Shown here piece by piece: positions 1 to 12,450 of a DNA stretch of 64,000 bases; the stretch's first letter is position 1, and each line of letters opens with the position of its first letter. The DNA comes from Pycnopodia helianthoides (lineage: Eukaryota; Echinodermata; Asteroidea; Forcipulatida; Asteriidae). The stretch covers positions 10,196,376-10,260,375 of the forward strand of contig CM063244.1 in the NCBI GenBank assembly GCA_032158295.1, given 5' to 3'. The translations under genes were made by a program, and so were the position numbers. The notes beneath the pieces were generated by a model. That model ran no database searches. It saw only the letters and a program-made list of their open reading frames with translations, and was not told the DNA's origin.

Positions 1-260
1 AAGGGACGCAGACGTGCATATTTTTCTGTATTTCACGAGCATGGCGTGTGATAACAAATTTATCTTCAAGAAAACTTGACACACAACTTAAAATAGCGCA
101 ATACCTAGAGTTAGGACGGGGAAGTACGCAATATGATGATGATGATAGAATGCAAGATATGACACTGGTTCCAGACTGCTGGGTTAGGTGTTTTTTTGGT
201 GTGTGTTTTTTTTCCAATCAATGCTTATGATTTTCTTAACTTTGACATACATTCCAACAG

Positions 261-3200
261 TTGCAGACTTGCCTTCCACGGTCGACTTTTACATCATATC
301 ACAGACAAGGTAACAAACTAGTGGAGAAGTTTTGTGTTTAGTCTGTGCACGCCGTTTCACGGATATTCCAAATGTTTAAGTTTAAGGTATTGTTTCCTTC
401 ACCCCTTTTTCAAAGGTAATTTACGTGGAAACTCCAGGCTCCAAACATGATTGGTTAAAATGCACAAGACTTGTACGGTCTCTGTTACACAAGTCCATTC
501 TAAATATCAACTGGTGCCCAAAAGAGCTGTTTAAACATTTGAGTACATCTTCTTAATGAGAAAATAGAATTAGTTGTTGCAAACTGCTTACCACCCAAAA
601 GGACCTATGGTATAAATGCAAAAGTTAGTTAGTGGCCTGACCTTTCAACCCTAGTCATGCTAGTGGAGTCTTTCTCGAAGGCTATTAAAGAGAAAGCCTT
701 CGAGAAAGACTCCGCTAGGGTCGAAACGTCAGGCCACTAACTAATTTGTAAATCTTCTTATAGAAACACAACAAAATCAACAAAAGATTTGCATTATGTA
801 CCAAGTGTGGGCCTGAGAACAAAAGATGCTACACTTGATTGGATCTTGAGACTCTTCTTTAATGACTGCCCGGTGAAAGAAGTGCCCTAATTTTCTCTAG
901 ATTAAATCTCGCTCGTCGATCGACTTCTCTAGCTGTGAGGTTACTGTTCCCAACGGCTTCTTAAAACCTCTAACTCCAAGGGGTGATCAAGAGGTGGAGA
1001 TGCCATTGTTTCGATGTACTTCCTCATGATCTGAATCCAAGTTTCTGACTTTTTTTTGTCGACATTGACTCTCACCTCTGTCTGTATGTTTTTTTTCACT
1101 CTTTAGATAATCGTCGCATTTTCTTGTTTTACCTCTCCAGGCTTACACGGAAACTGTTCTTCCTCAGTTGAAAATCTTCAAGAACAAATCAAGGGAAGGG
1201 TTTGTTGATAGGGTAAGGAAGACAAGGAGCATTAAATGATTCAAATAACGGAATGAATACTCCATGGTTTCTGTTCTACCCTTTTTGCCTGCATCATTGG
1301 GTCAGTGCCTGAGAAGCATTTTTCTCTCCCTCAAGTCATGAAAGCGTATCACTCTTGAACCTCTTTTGTATAATTGATCAACCTTACAAAAGCTGCCCCC
1401 GAAAATGCCACAGCACTCTTAATCAGCTTTGCTTTTTTTATTTCGGCTTCAGATACTTCCATAAAAATTCTTAGGAGAAGTTAAGTCACAAACTCTTGAC
1501 ATTGCGTGGATTTGTCGAGACAATTGGAGCTCTTTAAAAGCTGACCAAGTGCATCCGTTAAGTTTTCCTTCATGGGGGAGGTGGGGGGAGAAGGGGAAGG
1601 CTGGGATTCAGTTTGGACAAAGGACTTTGGAAAACTATTGCAGGCTGTGGCGGTTGCCATGACGTCTCCCTTAATTTGACAATGAGATATGTGGGCTTAA
1701 TTATCCATTCTCTCGCCAACTCTCACAAGAATATGTGATTCTGCCCCCCAGTGTCTGGGGACTTTAACTCAATAAAGGAGTCGGTAGTTTCTATGGCAAC
1801 TAATTACACCTATAATCTTCATCTTTTATATGATAGTCGTCATCCATCCCGAACAAAAAGTTGAGTGAAAATTAAATTAGATGCGGTCTCCCATTCTAAA
1901 GAGGAAGGTCCTTGACGTGACTTGAGGCAATTTAACTGGGCTCAATTTCTGCAAACAAATATTCCCAGCACAAGAAAGTCCTGCCAAATAGTTGAGATGG
2001 GTGACCAGCCAAAACATTGTGCAGTTGTTGTTTCTTACTGGCTCCCTGGTAATTTAAACTACGAAAATAGAATTGATGAGCAATAATGTCTGCTGACTAG
2101 AGCAAGTTCGGGTGCTGACCTTTCGTCAATTTGTGATTTAAATCACGCATGCGTGGTCTCTTTTTTCCCCCGTCATTTCTACTTGCCTAGTCGTTCCACT
2201 GGTCAAAATATTCAATCAATGTATTTTGTTGAGCAGATTATAGGATTTACGTAAACGTTACCAAAACAACTTGTAAGAATTGTTATGAAGCGGAAGTGTT
2301 TTGGGTGGTTTTCAAATCCTATTTTCTCATCTTGCTTAGTATTTCAGATGAAAATATTTTCGCATAGAAAACTAATAGCTCCATGGTTACTGACCTATGA
2401 TTTGTCAGGTTTTTTCCCTCCTGATTTCAGTAATTTCTTCAAAGATCTTCCCTTGCCTTCAAAATTTCTTGAAAGACGCGAACTGACCATCAAGGGAGGA
2501 AATATGCTCTGGGCAAACCTCTAGATGTTAATCCTCCAAGTTTTGAGTTAAATTATCCCCAACAGCAGTTCACTATGGAAACTATACTGGGATGGTGCAT
2601 CAGGTACCATCACTGGTCATCTATCCAGTCCAGCTCCTATCATCGGCCAATTACGTACATGTAATAGCCGTGCTAGTCTAGCGTATATCTCTTATTGCAT
2701 CCTAGCCTGTTTCTTGTTTGTTTTTGTTTTGTGTCACCTGTTTGTCCTGTCTCCACGTCTGTAGTTTGTCTGTCTCAGGCTGTCTTCTACAAGCCCCGGC
2801 TTATTATGACAGCCTCATACTCACTCTCTATTGGGTATACATAGATTAACTCTTTCCCCGATCTTCTGTGCTTAGTATTTCGCTTATCTATGTATTATTC
2901 TCGGTATAATGTTAAATTTTGAGAAGAGTATGAAATAAATGTTGACTTGAACTGAATATTAGGTGTATGTGAGGTGTGTAGCAAGGTGGGATGACCATTT
3001 AGTTATGATCCCTGCAAGCAGTGGCGCTAATCCGTATGAAAATCTTGAGGGGATAACAACAAAGTCACTGTCCATCTTCCGCGGCAGTAGTTGGGAGGGG
3101 CCATACTCGCCCTTCCCCAAAAAACAAATTTGCTTTTGCATTCTCTGTTTTTTCAATTATACGGTACAACTACACACCTGTCTTTAAGCTCTCAGATTGA

Positions 3201-6200
3201 AACTTATCAGTTTTTTAAAACCAACCATTACCTCTCCTGATTTTGTCTTAATCATGACACTTTCCTTGTGTGTTTAGATGACGGATGACTACACGGTTAT
3301 TGGGCGGTCGTTGTTCAAGAAAGAGACAAACCTTCAAGTCTTTGTTGGGCTAAAGGTTGAGCTTTCCACTGGGGAGGAGGGGATCATCGAAGGCGGCTTC
3401 GGACAGAGCGGGAAGTACAAGATCCGAATTTCAGGTATTGGTGTGAAATAATTCAATATACTAATCATACTCACAAAAGTGCTGAAACAAAAATTGTGTG
3501 GGAATTCCATTGTTATTATGTAGAGAAAGACATTAAAACTATTCCTACTTCCATTTAGCCTTTTTTATTTTGGTGAGCTATTTTCGCCCTGGCGATTTTG
3601 TAAATAATTATCTACATGTACTTCACGATAAAGCCATAACCACAATTAAAGAAAATCCTTCTTGTCTGTTTTCAAGAAAGTAGATTTTCTTGTTCCTGAT
3701 AACATTTCTTCAACTTGTGTAAGTCCTACAATGTGTGGTTATACTGGGACATGTTATGGACAATGTATCGAAGGCAACTTGATTTTTGCCACACCTTAAA
3801 AGCAGGATTTATTCACAGGCGCAACATTATTATTAAAAAAAATGTTCGCAAACATAAGCTGTGACAAAGTGACAATAATTTTGCTCCCGCCAAACTTTCA
3901 GCCACTCATTTGCAAGACCAATCCATATCGGTCAACCTTGTTAATCAATTCAAAAACAAACCTACCTAAGCCTTACTCTGGTTGTTCTGAATCCCTCACC
4001 TCCATATACACAGCTTCATGCACAGGTCACAAACTGTTCATAATAGACTCTGAACGCACACAACACGCAACAGCGTAAAGCTATATATTGGGGAAAAACT
4101 AGACTGGAAAACAAGTCCTACTATGCATCACGGCAGCTAACCCCGGCGCAAACTAAAAGGGAGTAATGTGCTGCTAATAAAACATTAAATCGTTTACTCA
4201 ATCAAATGAAATAACTTCACTAGTCAATACTTTCTCACTGCTTGTTGATAAATAATGTTTTTGACTCAACAACATCAAGCCATTTTCACACGGGGTAATA
4301 AACCATGCTGGATATGTGGCAGAGGGCGTCCCAACCTAAAAATTGTTTCTATAGATTAATTCAGTTCTGGATGTCATGTACTAATGTTTTCTACCATTAC
4401 TGTTACTGAAATAAGCCTGGCGCAAATGTATTTTCGAGTTAAAGCCTGATGCGCTTAAAGGCACTGGACACTATTGGTAATTACTCAAAATAATTATTAG
4501 CATAAAACCTTACTTGGTAACGAGTAATGGGGAGAGATTGACAGTATAAAACATTGTGAGAAACGGCTCCCTCTGAAGTGACATAGTTTTCGAGAAAGAA
4601 GTAATTTTCCACGAATTTGATTTCGAGACCTCAGAATTAGAATTTGAGGTCTCGAAATCAACCATCTGAAAGCACACAACTTTGTGTGACAAGGGTGTTT
4701 TTTCTTTCATAGTTATCTCGCAACTTCGACGACCAATTGAGCTCAAGTTTTTACAGGTTTGTTATTTTATCCATATGTTGAGATACACCAAGTGAGAAGA
4801 CTGGTCTTTGACAATTACCAACAGTGTCAGTGTCTTTAATGCGAATGCAAGCACAAGAGTGTCTCTGTAACTGCAGACCAGGGCAGATGGACTGAAGTGG
4901 ACCAGTCTTTACTCAAACACATTCCTCCCCTTGTGCACAGACGTAAACCCCCCCCCACCCCCAAAGAATTCCTGAGATTCCCAGAACACAATGAAGGCAC
5001 AATGGGAAGTGAGTACACCATGCCACATACGGAGCACCAGATGATGGGGAATGATGGGGGTGTGAAGCTACAGTTTGTAGGATTTGCCAACTGCATGCTC
5101 CATAAGGAGTTGTACTTGGCATATTTTATGGGCAGGGCTCATGCATTCATATACAATTCCTTTTGTTTTGTTGCTTTTATTGTTTATGCTCTCTATTTTC
5201 GACAAGAGTTCTTTTTTGAAATATACATATTTTTGTAATTGGCCTACTTGTAATTTTTGTCTTTCTTTTTCCAAGTAGGTCTATGAGTTATTGTTGTTGT
5301 CTCCTGCATAATATTTATGGTGTTTAATTTTACACCTACATGGACTTTCTGCAATGCATTTTAATGTTCAATCATTTGTTTACATGATAAATATGAATTT
5401 GAGGTCTGAGTTTGACTTTACCTGCATGTACATGGTTATCTTTCCAAGGTATATATATGTTTTTGTATTATTGAATTTCTTTATTTCAGATAGATGGTTG
5501 ACTTTTTAAAAGCGTGTTATAATATTTTTTTTGTATTACAGTATACTGGTATGGGCATTTTGTCATAATGTCTTATTGTCATTTCCTTTTGTGGCACAAA
5601 ATATAAATCCGTTTTGTTATTATTGTTATCATCATTAAAGTGTTCTTTTTGCAGCATGACCTTAGGATTGGTGCCGGTCATTGACCCCTGCTTGCACAAC
5701 GCGCAGCGCACCTACACACGCGCCTATCCTGTCCGCCATTTTTGGGAGTCAAACTGTACACAAAGGAATCGACTCCTAACATGGTGGGAATGGCAGACAG
5801 GCATTGTGCGGCGGTGCGTTCCTCGTTGTGCAAGGGCCCATTGAGGCATGTTTACTCAATGGTGTAAGCGTCAAGACGTCTTGTCTAGAAAGTTGAGAGT
5901 GCTTGGTTCGATTCCCACCTGTGGACACAGAGTACACAGTGATCTTTTTACCCACCTGTAAATAGTTATGAGCGAAACCAAATAAAATCTTCATGGATTG
6001 CCAGTGAAAATGACTGGTAGAGCAATATACTTAAAACTGTTAGTGTACAGAATGTGTGCCCTTTGTTTACATCTATACCGCCCTCTATTGAAATATTCCA
6101 GCGGTATGTGCGCAATTCTTGTTTCAAAGGTCACATGATTCAAAGGCCATGTGACCCATGACATCACTCCTAATCTAAATTGATGCAACATTTGATCCAA

Positions 6201-7627
6201 CAATAACTCATTTGTATCTTTTAACTTACTGTTTCTAAACTTTGACAGATTTTTCTGTTCATCCCAAATGAAACTTCCTTGACTATAATAAAATACTGAG
6301 CCATCTTATATTTAAATCACATTTGACCATAATTTGTTCACCAAAACAAAGTCATTTTTATACTTCTATAAGGGTTTCATTAAACACGTTTAATTATTAT
6401 TTTTGTTAATGTTTTTATCTTTCAACCTTGACATGTCTTGATTTGTGTACCAGTACCTTACAGCCAATCTGCTCTTTTTTTTTGGTTTAGCTGGTTTGAA
6501 ACCCGAGACCGTCCAACAACTCTCAGCGTCAAGTAAAAAGAAAGGAAAAAAGACAAGTAAAACAGGTAACTAGAGAAAAAGATTTGGATCGTAATACTTA
6601 TAATAATAACGGCTCTCTTATATAGTGCAACTCCAAATAAACGATAATTGCGATTCCAACATTATTACCCCTGGTCACTGGGCCATTTATTTCATTATTT
6701 AAACCGTCTCAGCTCCCAAGCCAAGTACGTAGCGCACCAAGCTAAATCAATCACATGAACCATCTATGCCCTCCATCACAGGTACCCATTTACTCCTGGT
6801 TGATGGGAAGTAGTTATAGTTCAGTGTCGTGCGCAAGTGTCATGACCAGGATTTGAACCCACACCTTGATGACTTAGACACCAGAACTTGAGTCTGATGC
6901 ACTAAACCGCTCAGGCATGACACGCCACTTTTATTTTGTTATTCTATTTTGTTATTATATTTTGTTTGTTATGTTATTTCTAGTCAAAGATGCGAACAAA
7001 TTTTGTTTCTGGAACACTTGCAATTCTTTTCTAACAGTGGTACTTAAGCCAAATGCTAGTCAAAATTCTCTGGTCTGGCTGGCGGGTTTATTGCTTTCCA
7101 TCACATTATGTAAACCACAAAATTACTTCAAATTACAAGTCTCATTTAAATATCATTGTCTAAAACTCCAAGGACACCTTTCAAAGGAACCAAAGGAACC
7201 GGTGAAAAGCTGGTGGCATACCAGTGAAATGTCAAGCTCTGGCGGGTCACTGAAAAATAGGGCAAAGATTTATTTGAAACTTCAGATTTTTAGGATTTCT
7301 GTCAGAAAAGTAGTAGTTTCATTGTAACTTTTATTATGAAAGAGTTGGTGCAACAGCAACATGGCACAAATATTTTTTAAATTAACAAAACTATGTCACA
7401 GAAATAACAAATGCTGATCAATTCTTTCTGTAAAAGAAATAACAAAGTACGTTTGTTCCTTATTTACTTGTTTTTATTCATTACTTTTTTGTAAAGGTGA
7501 TTCGGAGGAAGGAGCAACACCTTCGAGTGAAGGAGACGGGGCCTCGTCAAAACATCAACCAATCAAAATCAGCCTGCGTTTCAAACGCTACGTTTATGAT
7601 ACAAAGAAACGCATGATCCAAGCGTGA
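261..7627 (+). CDS. EEFSEC: Selenocysteine-specific elongation factor, C-terminal exons (partial, 5' end outside window)
   Basis: EEFSEC is the EF-Tu-like GTPase that brings Sec-tRNA to UGA codons on the ribosome during selenoprotein synthesis. Only the C-terminal part is here. Coding exons: 261-309, 1141-1212, 3278-3434, 6491-6565 and 7497-7627 (TGA at 7625-7627). All acceptors are AG, all donors GT, and the phases agree at every junction. Exon 1 gives CRLAFHGRLLHHITDK and exon 2 LPQLKIFKNKSREGFVDR. Exon 3 carries the family signature VIGRSLFKKETNLQVFVGLK followed by FGQSGKYKIRI. Exon 5 ends SLRFKRYVYDTKKRMIQA. These match the C-terminal domain IV of animal EEFSEC closely. Exon 4 and the start of exon 5 are a lysine/serine-rich, poorly conserved linker. 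The GTPase domains lie upstream of base 1. No frameshift is seen. A possible polyadenylation signal AATAAA is at 8996-9001. Confidence 0.93.
310..3277. other. EEFSEC introns at 310-1140 and 1213-3277 (noncoding)
   Basis: These intervals separate the first three EEFSEC exons. The first contains the imperfect hairpin at 624-743. The second is AT-rich unique-looking sequence with no recognisable coding exon; short open frames near 2285-2524 and 2959-3187 show no family resemblance. Bases 1-240 carry a degraded copy of a dispersed repeat that also occurs at about 20350-20480 and 56850-57050 (shared stretches around ATCTTCAAGA and ACGCAATACTT). Confidence 0.6.
624..743. repeat. Long imperfect hairpin in EEFSEC intron
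   Basis: The left arm (624-683) and right arm (694-743) are reverse complements over about 50 bases around a short loop. Shared core: TTAGTTAGTGGCCTGAC, and GGAGTCTTTCTCGAAGGC. The left arm has an extra ~9-base bulge. It resembles a small palindromic MITE or the terminus of a foldback element. Confidence 0.7.
3435..6490. other. EEFSEC intron with a TTAA MITE and a palindromic repeat
   Basis: This intron lies between the FGQSGKYKIRI exon and the lysine-rich exon. It holds the TTAA-flanked element at 4455-4839 and a palindromic element at about 5672-5850. Both end regions of the latter carry GACCCC...TTGCAC-type sequence, and it shares its termini with the copy at about 24310-24465. The remainder is AT-rich with no supportable gene. 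Confidence 0.6.
4455..4839. mobile_element. TTAA-flanked MITE, copy 1
   Basis: The element is bounded by TTAA on both sides. Its ends are inverted repeats: it begins AAAGGCACTGGACACT.TTGGTAATT and ends with the reverse complement in similar form (AATTACCAACAGTGTC..TGTCTTT). The interior carries the family-wide block CCAATTGAGCTCAA followed by CAGGTTTGTT. TTAA target duplications are characteristic of piggyBac-type transposases, so this is inferred to be a piggyBac-mobilised non-autonomous element. It codes for nothing. Confidence 0.85.
6785..6925 (-). mobile_element. tRNA-derived SINE (family 1, Leu/Ser-like head), minus strand
   Basis: Read on the minus strand, this stretch begins GGCGTGTCATGCCTGAGCGG (Pol III A-box-like). 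It continues through CAAGTTCTGGTGTCT to a degraded B box (GGGTTCAAATCC) and the family tail ACACTTGCGCACGACACT. The same head and tail recur at 20749 and, in part, at 19041, 22957, 28299 and 32945. It lies in the fourth EEFSEC intron. Confidence 0.75.
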
Positions 7628-7799
7628 CATCAGATATTTGTATCTCTCCCAGCCTAACCGTTTCTCCCATGTCATGCCAAGCACCTCATTGTATGACTTG
7701 AGGTATTGCACAGCGGAGGGTCGAGCTGGTTTCAGCATGCCTCATCGCCGAGCAACGTCTCCAAGCCGACCCTTCTCTATCAATTTGATGACAAGAGAT

Positions 7800-8065
7800 A
7801 AATAGCAGGATAAGTTCTCATCAGAATAATAGGACGGGTTCTTATCAAAACTAAAGTGGTTTAAGCAGGAAAAGTTCTCATCAGAACTAAGCAGGACAAG
7901 TTCTAAAAACAGGACAAGTTCTTACCAGGACTAAGCAGAACTAGTACTTTTCAGAATTAGGCAGGGCAAGTAATTATCAGAACTAAGCAGAACTTGTTAA
8001 TATCAGATTTGAGCAGGACAAGTTCTTATCGGAACTAAACTGGACAAGTTCTTGTTCAGAACAAA
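7800..8065. repeat. Imperfect tandem repeat, ~28-bp unit (AGCAGGACAAGTTCTTATC type)
   Basis: About nine degenerate copies of AGCAGGACAAGTTCTNATCAGAACTAA follow each other just past the EEFSEC stop codon, with indels between copies. The unit contains the imperfect palindrome GTTCTNATCAGAAC. Single copies of the same motif, followed by the same flank, occur near 45940-46070 and 61225-61370. The array therefore probably grew inside a dispersed element. Confidence 0.75.
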
Positions 8066-8479
8066 ATTCTACTGGGTGAAAGTAAATAATATCACATGAT
8101 GTTACGGCAAAATGAAACAATAATTGTCCTTTTTCAGGAAACATATCATAAGATATACCTGCAACATATTCATTCGAACAATTGCTTGATCTCATCCCCC
8201 CCCCCCCCATAATTTGGGTAATCTTTTTTTTTCTGCAAGTTGTGAAACTAGATTCCAACAACAGAGGGCGCTACGTAAAATATTTGTGAGTCAATCAGAT
8301 TTTTGGGATATGTCTACGTTTAGTCGAAAAGCATTTTGGTGTATATCAGCAAACTGGAGAACGTTGAGCTCGACTGCACTCTGTCCTCCTGTGGACGGGG
8401 CATATCGACATCATGTGACAAGCGTATATGGCAAAAAAATATCACATGACGTGCGTATGGCAAAACGATGCAGCAGAAC

Positions 8480-8680
8480 ACCATGGGTAGGCATACACAC
8501 AACTGTGGGGACTTTTACACAATGGTACCTCCATGTATTTCTTTGTTCAACTGGGTCCCCACAGGGGAATTCTTCAGAATAGGGAATAATAGAACAATAA
8601 TTGCAAGACCCCACAACTGTGTGTGCAAAAGACGTTGTGTATGAGCATGGTATTGTCTGCATTTTTATAAGTTTATCAAC
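8480..8680 (-). repeat. Dispersed repeat shared with 17440-17650 (opposite strand)
   Basis: Blocks such as CCCCACAACTGTGTGTGC, the GTCCCCACAGGGGAATTC region and GGGACTTTTACACAATGGTACC recur in reverse orientation at 17440-17650 (TGTGGGGTCC, GAATTCATCTGTGGGGTC and AAAGACCCCACAAGGGGG). Both copies are diverged and noncoding. I cannot assign a class. Confidence 0.5.
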
Positions 8681-9387
8681 TATAGTATCTCTTAGGCAAA
8701 TTTTGCCATTCTTACGTGTCACATTGTATCAATTTGCCATGCATGTATACAAACATGGCACAGTAAAATGGCTGCAAGCTTCCGTAAAATCAGTTTACAA
8801 TTGAGAAACATTGAAGGTAATGACTCACCGTTCTCAAGAGTCAGTAACGAGTGTTTTTCCTTAAGATATCTTTTAAAAATCAATTCAAAATAAAAAATAA
8901 TTTTTACACAAGCTTTAATTTAAATAATCATGGATGCTAAAGAATTATGTTTTAGGATTTCTTTCATAATTTTGTTCAAAGATTCTATGAGAGGAAATAA
9001 ATGTATCTATATTTTATGGCAAGAAAAAAAGGCCGCTGTTGTCATTTTTAACCAGATTGTGAAAAAATTTGTAGTGGTGTGAGTTGAAAAGTTAATCCTA
9101 ATTTAATCCACGTACTCGTTGCACGCAAAAGAACCCAGAACACTTATCTTGGAAGAGTTGGGGTTAACCCCGGTGTTTCTGGTTCACAATAGCAAGCACC
9201 CTTGCTTACAGGTTTCCTCAGGCTTGCGAGCTACAGTCATCAAATACACTTATGAGGCATCCTTGGTTTCATTACCAGAAATATAAAGTAATAATAATGT
9301 CTTGGGAACCGAGCCAAGTTTCGCGTCAAGAATAGTATTTTTGTGTACTCAAACACTGATGTCTCTTAAGCACTCTATACTCGGTGC

Positions 9388-9729
9388 TTAAAGGTATTGT
9401 ACACTTTTGGTAACGGCTCAAAATCAGTGTCCACATTTTGTGCGATTAAACATATGCATGAACAAACAAACCTGTGGAAGTTTGAGCTCAATTGGTCATC
9501 GAGGTCACGAGAAAATAGTGAAAAGAGATCTTATGTTTTTTCTGTTTTTTCAAAGTATCGCGCGTGATAATTACTATTGTTTTACTCGTTTCTCAGAAAC
9601 GATAGCATTTTAGGCAGAAATATTTCAAGGAACCCTTTCTACCATTACTTACTTTAAATCATGTAAGCTATGTGTGAATCTGTGAACATTGTGTTTTTCG
9701 ATCTTACCAATAGTGTACAGGGCCTTTAA
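9388..9729. mobile_element. TTAA-flanked MITE, copy 2
   Basis: TTAA occurs at 9388 and at 9726. Ends: AAAGGTATTGTACACTTTTGG and, at the right, CCAATAGTGTACAGGGCCTTT. It contains the family block TTTGAGCTCAATTGGTCATC and TATGCATGAACAAACAAACC. It is closest to the copy at 63102-63454, which lies in the opposite orientation. Confidence 0.85.
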
Positions 9730-10009
9730 CCCCGAATCCTGGAGAAAAATTATCTACAGTGCATTACTCCACTCTAGAGCAGATGTCTTTCCCCACTAGA
9801 CCACTGAACTTGCCCAGTAGCTAGGGGCAGTTCAAATCATATATTTCAGAAGCGGCTACCACATCGCTTTTAATAGACCTCGAGTTTGCAATGGGGATAA
9901 AGATGTTAACTGGTTGAGCAAGAACCAGAAGACTCAAGCCATCAACTTGAAGGAACAATAACAATGTGAACTGATCAATGAGGTGCCACTACTCCAAGGT
10001 ATTGACTGG

Positions 10010-11780
10010 CCGGGTCATGGTGTGACAAGGCTGATGGGTGACACACAAGGTGTCAGGGTGGCTTCGCCTTGGTGTGTGTCAAGGCTGATGGGTGACACAC
10101 AGGGTGTCAGAGTGGCTTGGCCTTGGTGTGTCAAGGCTGATGGGTGACACACAGGGTGTCAGAGTGGCTTGGTCATGGTGTGTGACAAGGCTGATGGGTG
10201 ACACACAGGGTGTCAGAGTGGCTTGGCCTTGGTGTGTCAAGGCTGATGGGTGACACACAGGGTGTCAGAGTGGCTGGGTCATGGTATGGCAAGGCTGATG
10301 GGTGACACACAGGGTGTTGGGGTGGCTGGGTCATGGTGTGTCAAGGCTGATGGGTGACACACAGGGTGTCATAGTGGCTGGGTCATGGTATGGCAAGGCT
10401 GGTGGGTGACACACATGGTGTCATGGTGGCTGGGCCATGGTGTGACAAGGCTGATGGGTGATGACACACAGGGGGTTCAGGGTGGCTGGGCCATGGTGTG
10501 ACAAGGCTGATGGGTGACACACAGGGTGTCAGGGTGGCTGGGCCATGGTGTGACAAGGCTGGTGGGTGACGCACAGGGTGTCATAGTTGCCTGGTCATGG
10601 TATGGCAAGGCTGATGGGTGACACACAGGGTGTCATAGTGGCTGGGTCATGGTATGGCAAGGCTGATGGGTGACACACAGGGTGTTGGGGTGGCTGGGTC
10701 ATGGTGTGACGTCAAGGCTGATGGGTGACACACAGGGTGTCATAGTGGCTGGGTCATGGTATGGCAAGGCTGATGGGTGACACACAGGGTGTCATGGTGG
10801 CTGGGCCATGGTGTGACAAGGCTGATGGGTGACACACAGGGGGTTCAGGGTGGCTGGGCCATGGTGTGACAAGGCTGATGGGTGACGCACAGGGTGTCAG
10901 AGTTGCCTGGTCATGGTATGGCAAGGCTGATGGGTGACACACAGGGTGTCATAGTGGCTGGGTCATGGTATGGCAAGGCTGATGGGTGACACACAGGGTG
11001 TCAGGGTGGCTGGGTCATGGTGTGTCAAGGCTGATGGGTGACACACGGGGTGTCAGAGTGGCTTGTTCATGGTGAGACAAGGCTGATGGGTGACACACAG
11101 GGTGTCATGGTGGCTGGGCCATGGTGTGACAAGGCTGATGGGGGACACACAGGGTGTTGGGGTGGCTGGGTCATGGTGTGTCAAGGCTGATGGGTGACAC
11201 ACAGGGTGTCATAGTGGCTGGGTCATGGTATGGCAAGGCTGATGGGTGACACACAGGGTGTCATGGTGGCTGGGCCATGGTGTGACAAGGCTGATGGGTG
11301 ACACACAGGGTGTCAGGGTGGCTGGGCCATGGTGTGACAAGGCTGGTGGGTGACGCACAGGGTGTCATAGTAACCTGGTCATGGTATGGCAAGGCTGATG
11401 GGTGACACACAGGGTGTCATAGTGGCTGGGTCATGGTATGGCAAGGCTGATGGGTGACACACAGGGTGTCAGGATGGCTGGGTCATGGTGTGTCAAGGCT
11501 GATGGGTGACACACGGGGTGTCAGGGTGGCTTGTTCATGGCGAGACAAGGCTGATGGGTGACACACAGGGTGTCATGGTGGCTGGGCCATGGTGTGACAA
11601 GGCTGATGGGGGACACACAGGGTGTCAGGGTGGCTGGGCCATGGTGTGACAAGGCTGATGGGTGACACACAGGGTGTCAGGGCCATGGTGTGACAAGGCT
11701 GATGGGTGACGCACAGGGTGTCATAGTTGCTGGGTCATGGTATGGCAAGGCTGATGGGCGACACACAGGGTGTCAGATCA
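10010..11780. repeat. 52-bp minisatellite, about 34 copies
   Basis: The array repeats AAGGCTGATGGGTGACACAC, AGGGTGTCA(G/T)(A/G)GTGG and CTGGG(T/C)CATGGT(AT/GT)G with a period near 52 bp. Two main variants alternate: TCATGGTATGGCAAG and GCCATGGTGTGACAAG. Multi-unit blocks recur; for example the GCTGGTGGGTGACGCACAGG variant appears near 10557 and again near 11341, each followed by the same unit types. Open frames inside it are by-products of the repeat. Confidence 0.95.
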
Positions 11781-12189
11781 GTTAGGCAATGGTGTGTCAA
11801 TAGGTGACCCCTCCCCCTCCCTGCCGACCCAATGGTGAAGCTTAGATAAGAGTGATGAACATAGTGTGATCCTGGTCTTTTTAACACTTGGCATGAGTAG
11901 TTGTGATTATTTGTATCAATCACACTGCATACAGCCATAATATTATTATGGTTATTTTTATGTCTATAAGGAACCAAACAGCTGCAAGGTTAGCTTGCGC
12001 CAACAGAATGTTGTAAAGGGACCAAAAGCAGCTGCAAGTTAGCTTGCGCCAAAAAATAAGTCCGTGCCATGGTCAATATTAACAGCTGACCTTGTACTAG
12101 TCGATGAAGGTCACTGTATAGTCCAATGACAATGGGAGACTGTAGGGAATGCTTGGTGGCAGTAAGTTTACTAAGTAAATCCATTAAAA

Positions 12190-12450
12190 TATTTAAAATT
12201 TACCCAGTCAGTTTCCCTTGTAGTTGATTACTTGATATTTGAAATAAAAAGTTGCATTCCCTTAAGGTGATCCCTCTACTTCTTCCCAGGTTGTATCGTA
12301 AACTCGAGTGTGAGCCCTGGCTACACGGCAGTTGCAAAATAGGGAGACCGCCAACATTAGGGCTAGATAGCTCAGTTGGTAGATTGCTGGCTCGTTAATC
12401 TTTACTAGTGCAGGTTCAGGTCCTGCTCGGGTAAAGTTTTCTTTTTTCAA
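12190..12450 (+). mobile_element. tRNA-derived SINE (family 2) with preceding tail unit
   Basis: A tail segment (ACCCAGTCAGTTTCCCTTGT ... TTAAGGTGATCCCT) is followed by the leader GGGAGACCGCCAACATTAGG. Next come a tRNA-like head, TAGCTCAGTTGGTAGATTG (A box), and a B box-like CAGGTTCAGGTCCTG. The family recurs at 22495-22700, 56437-56830, 61775-62185 and, on the minus strand, at 25860-25975. The order tail-leader-head-tail suggests multimeric insertions. Confidence 0.75.

Noticed and set aside
4897..5238. 113-residue plus-strand ORF in an EEFSEC intron
   Set aside because: It has a low-complexity proline run, no splice context and no family resemblance; the overlapping minus-strand ORFs are equally unsupported.
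10010..11780. Regular direct repeats that superficially resemble a CRISPR array
   Set aside because: Units are contiguous 52-bp tandem copies without unique spacers, and the DNA is plainly eukaryotic (spliced genes, LINE, SINEs).
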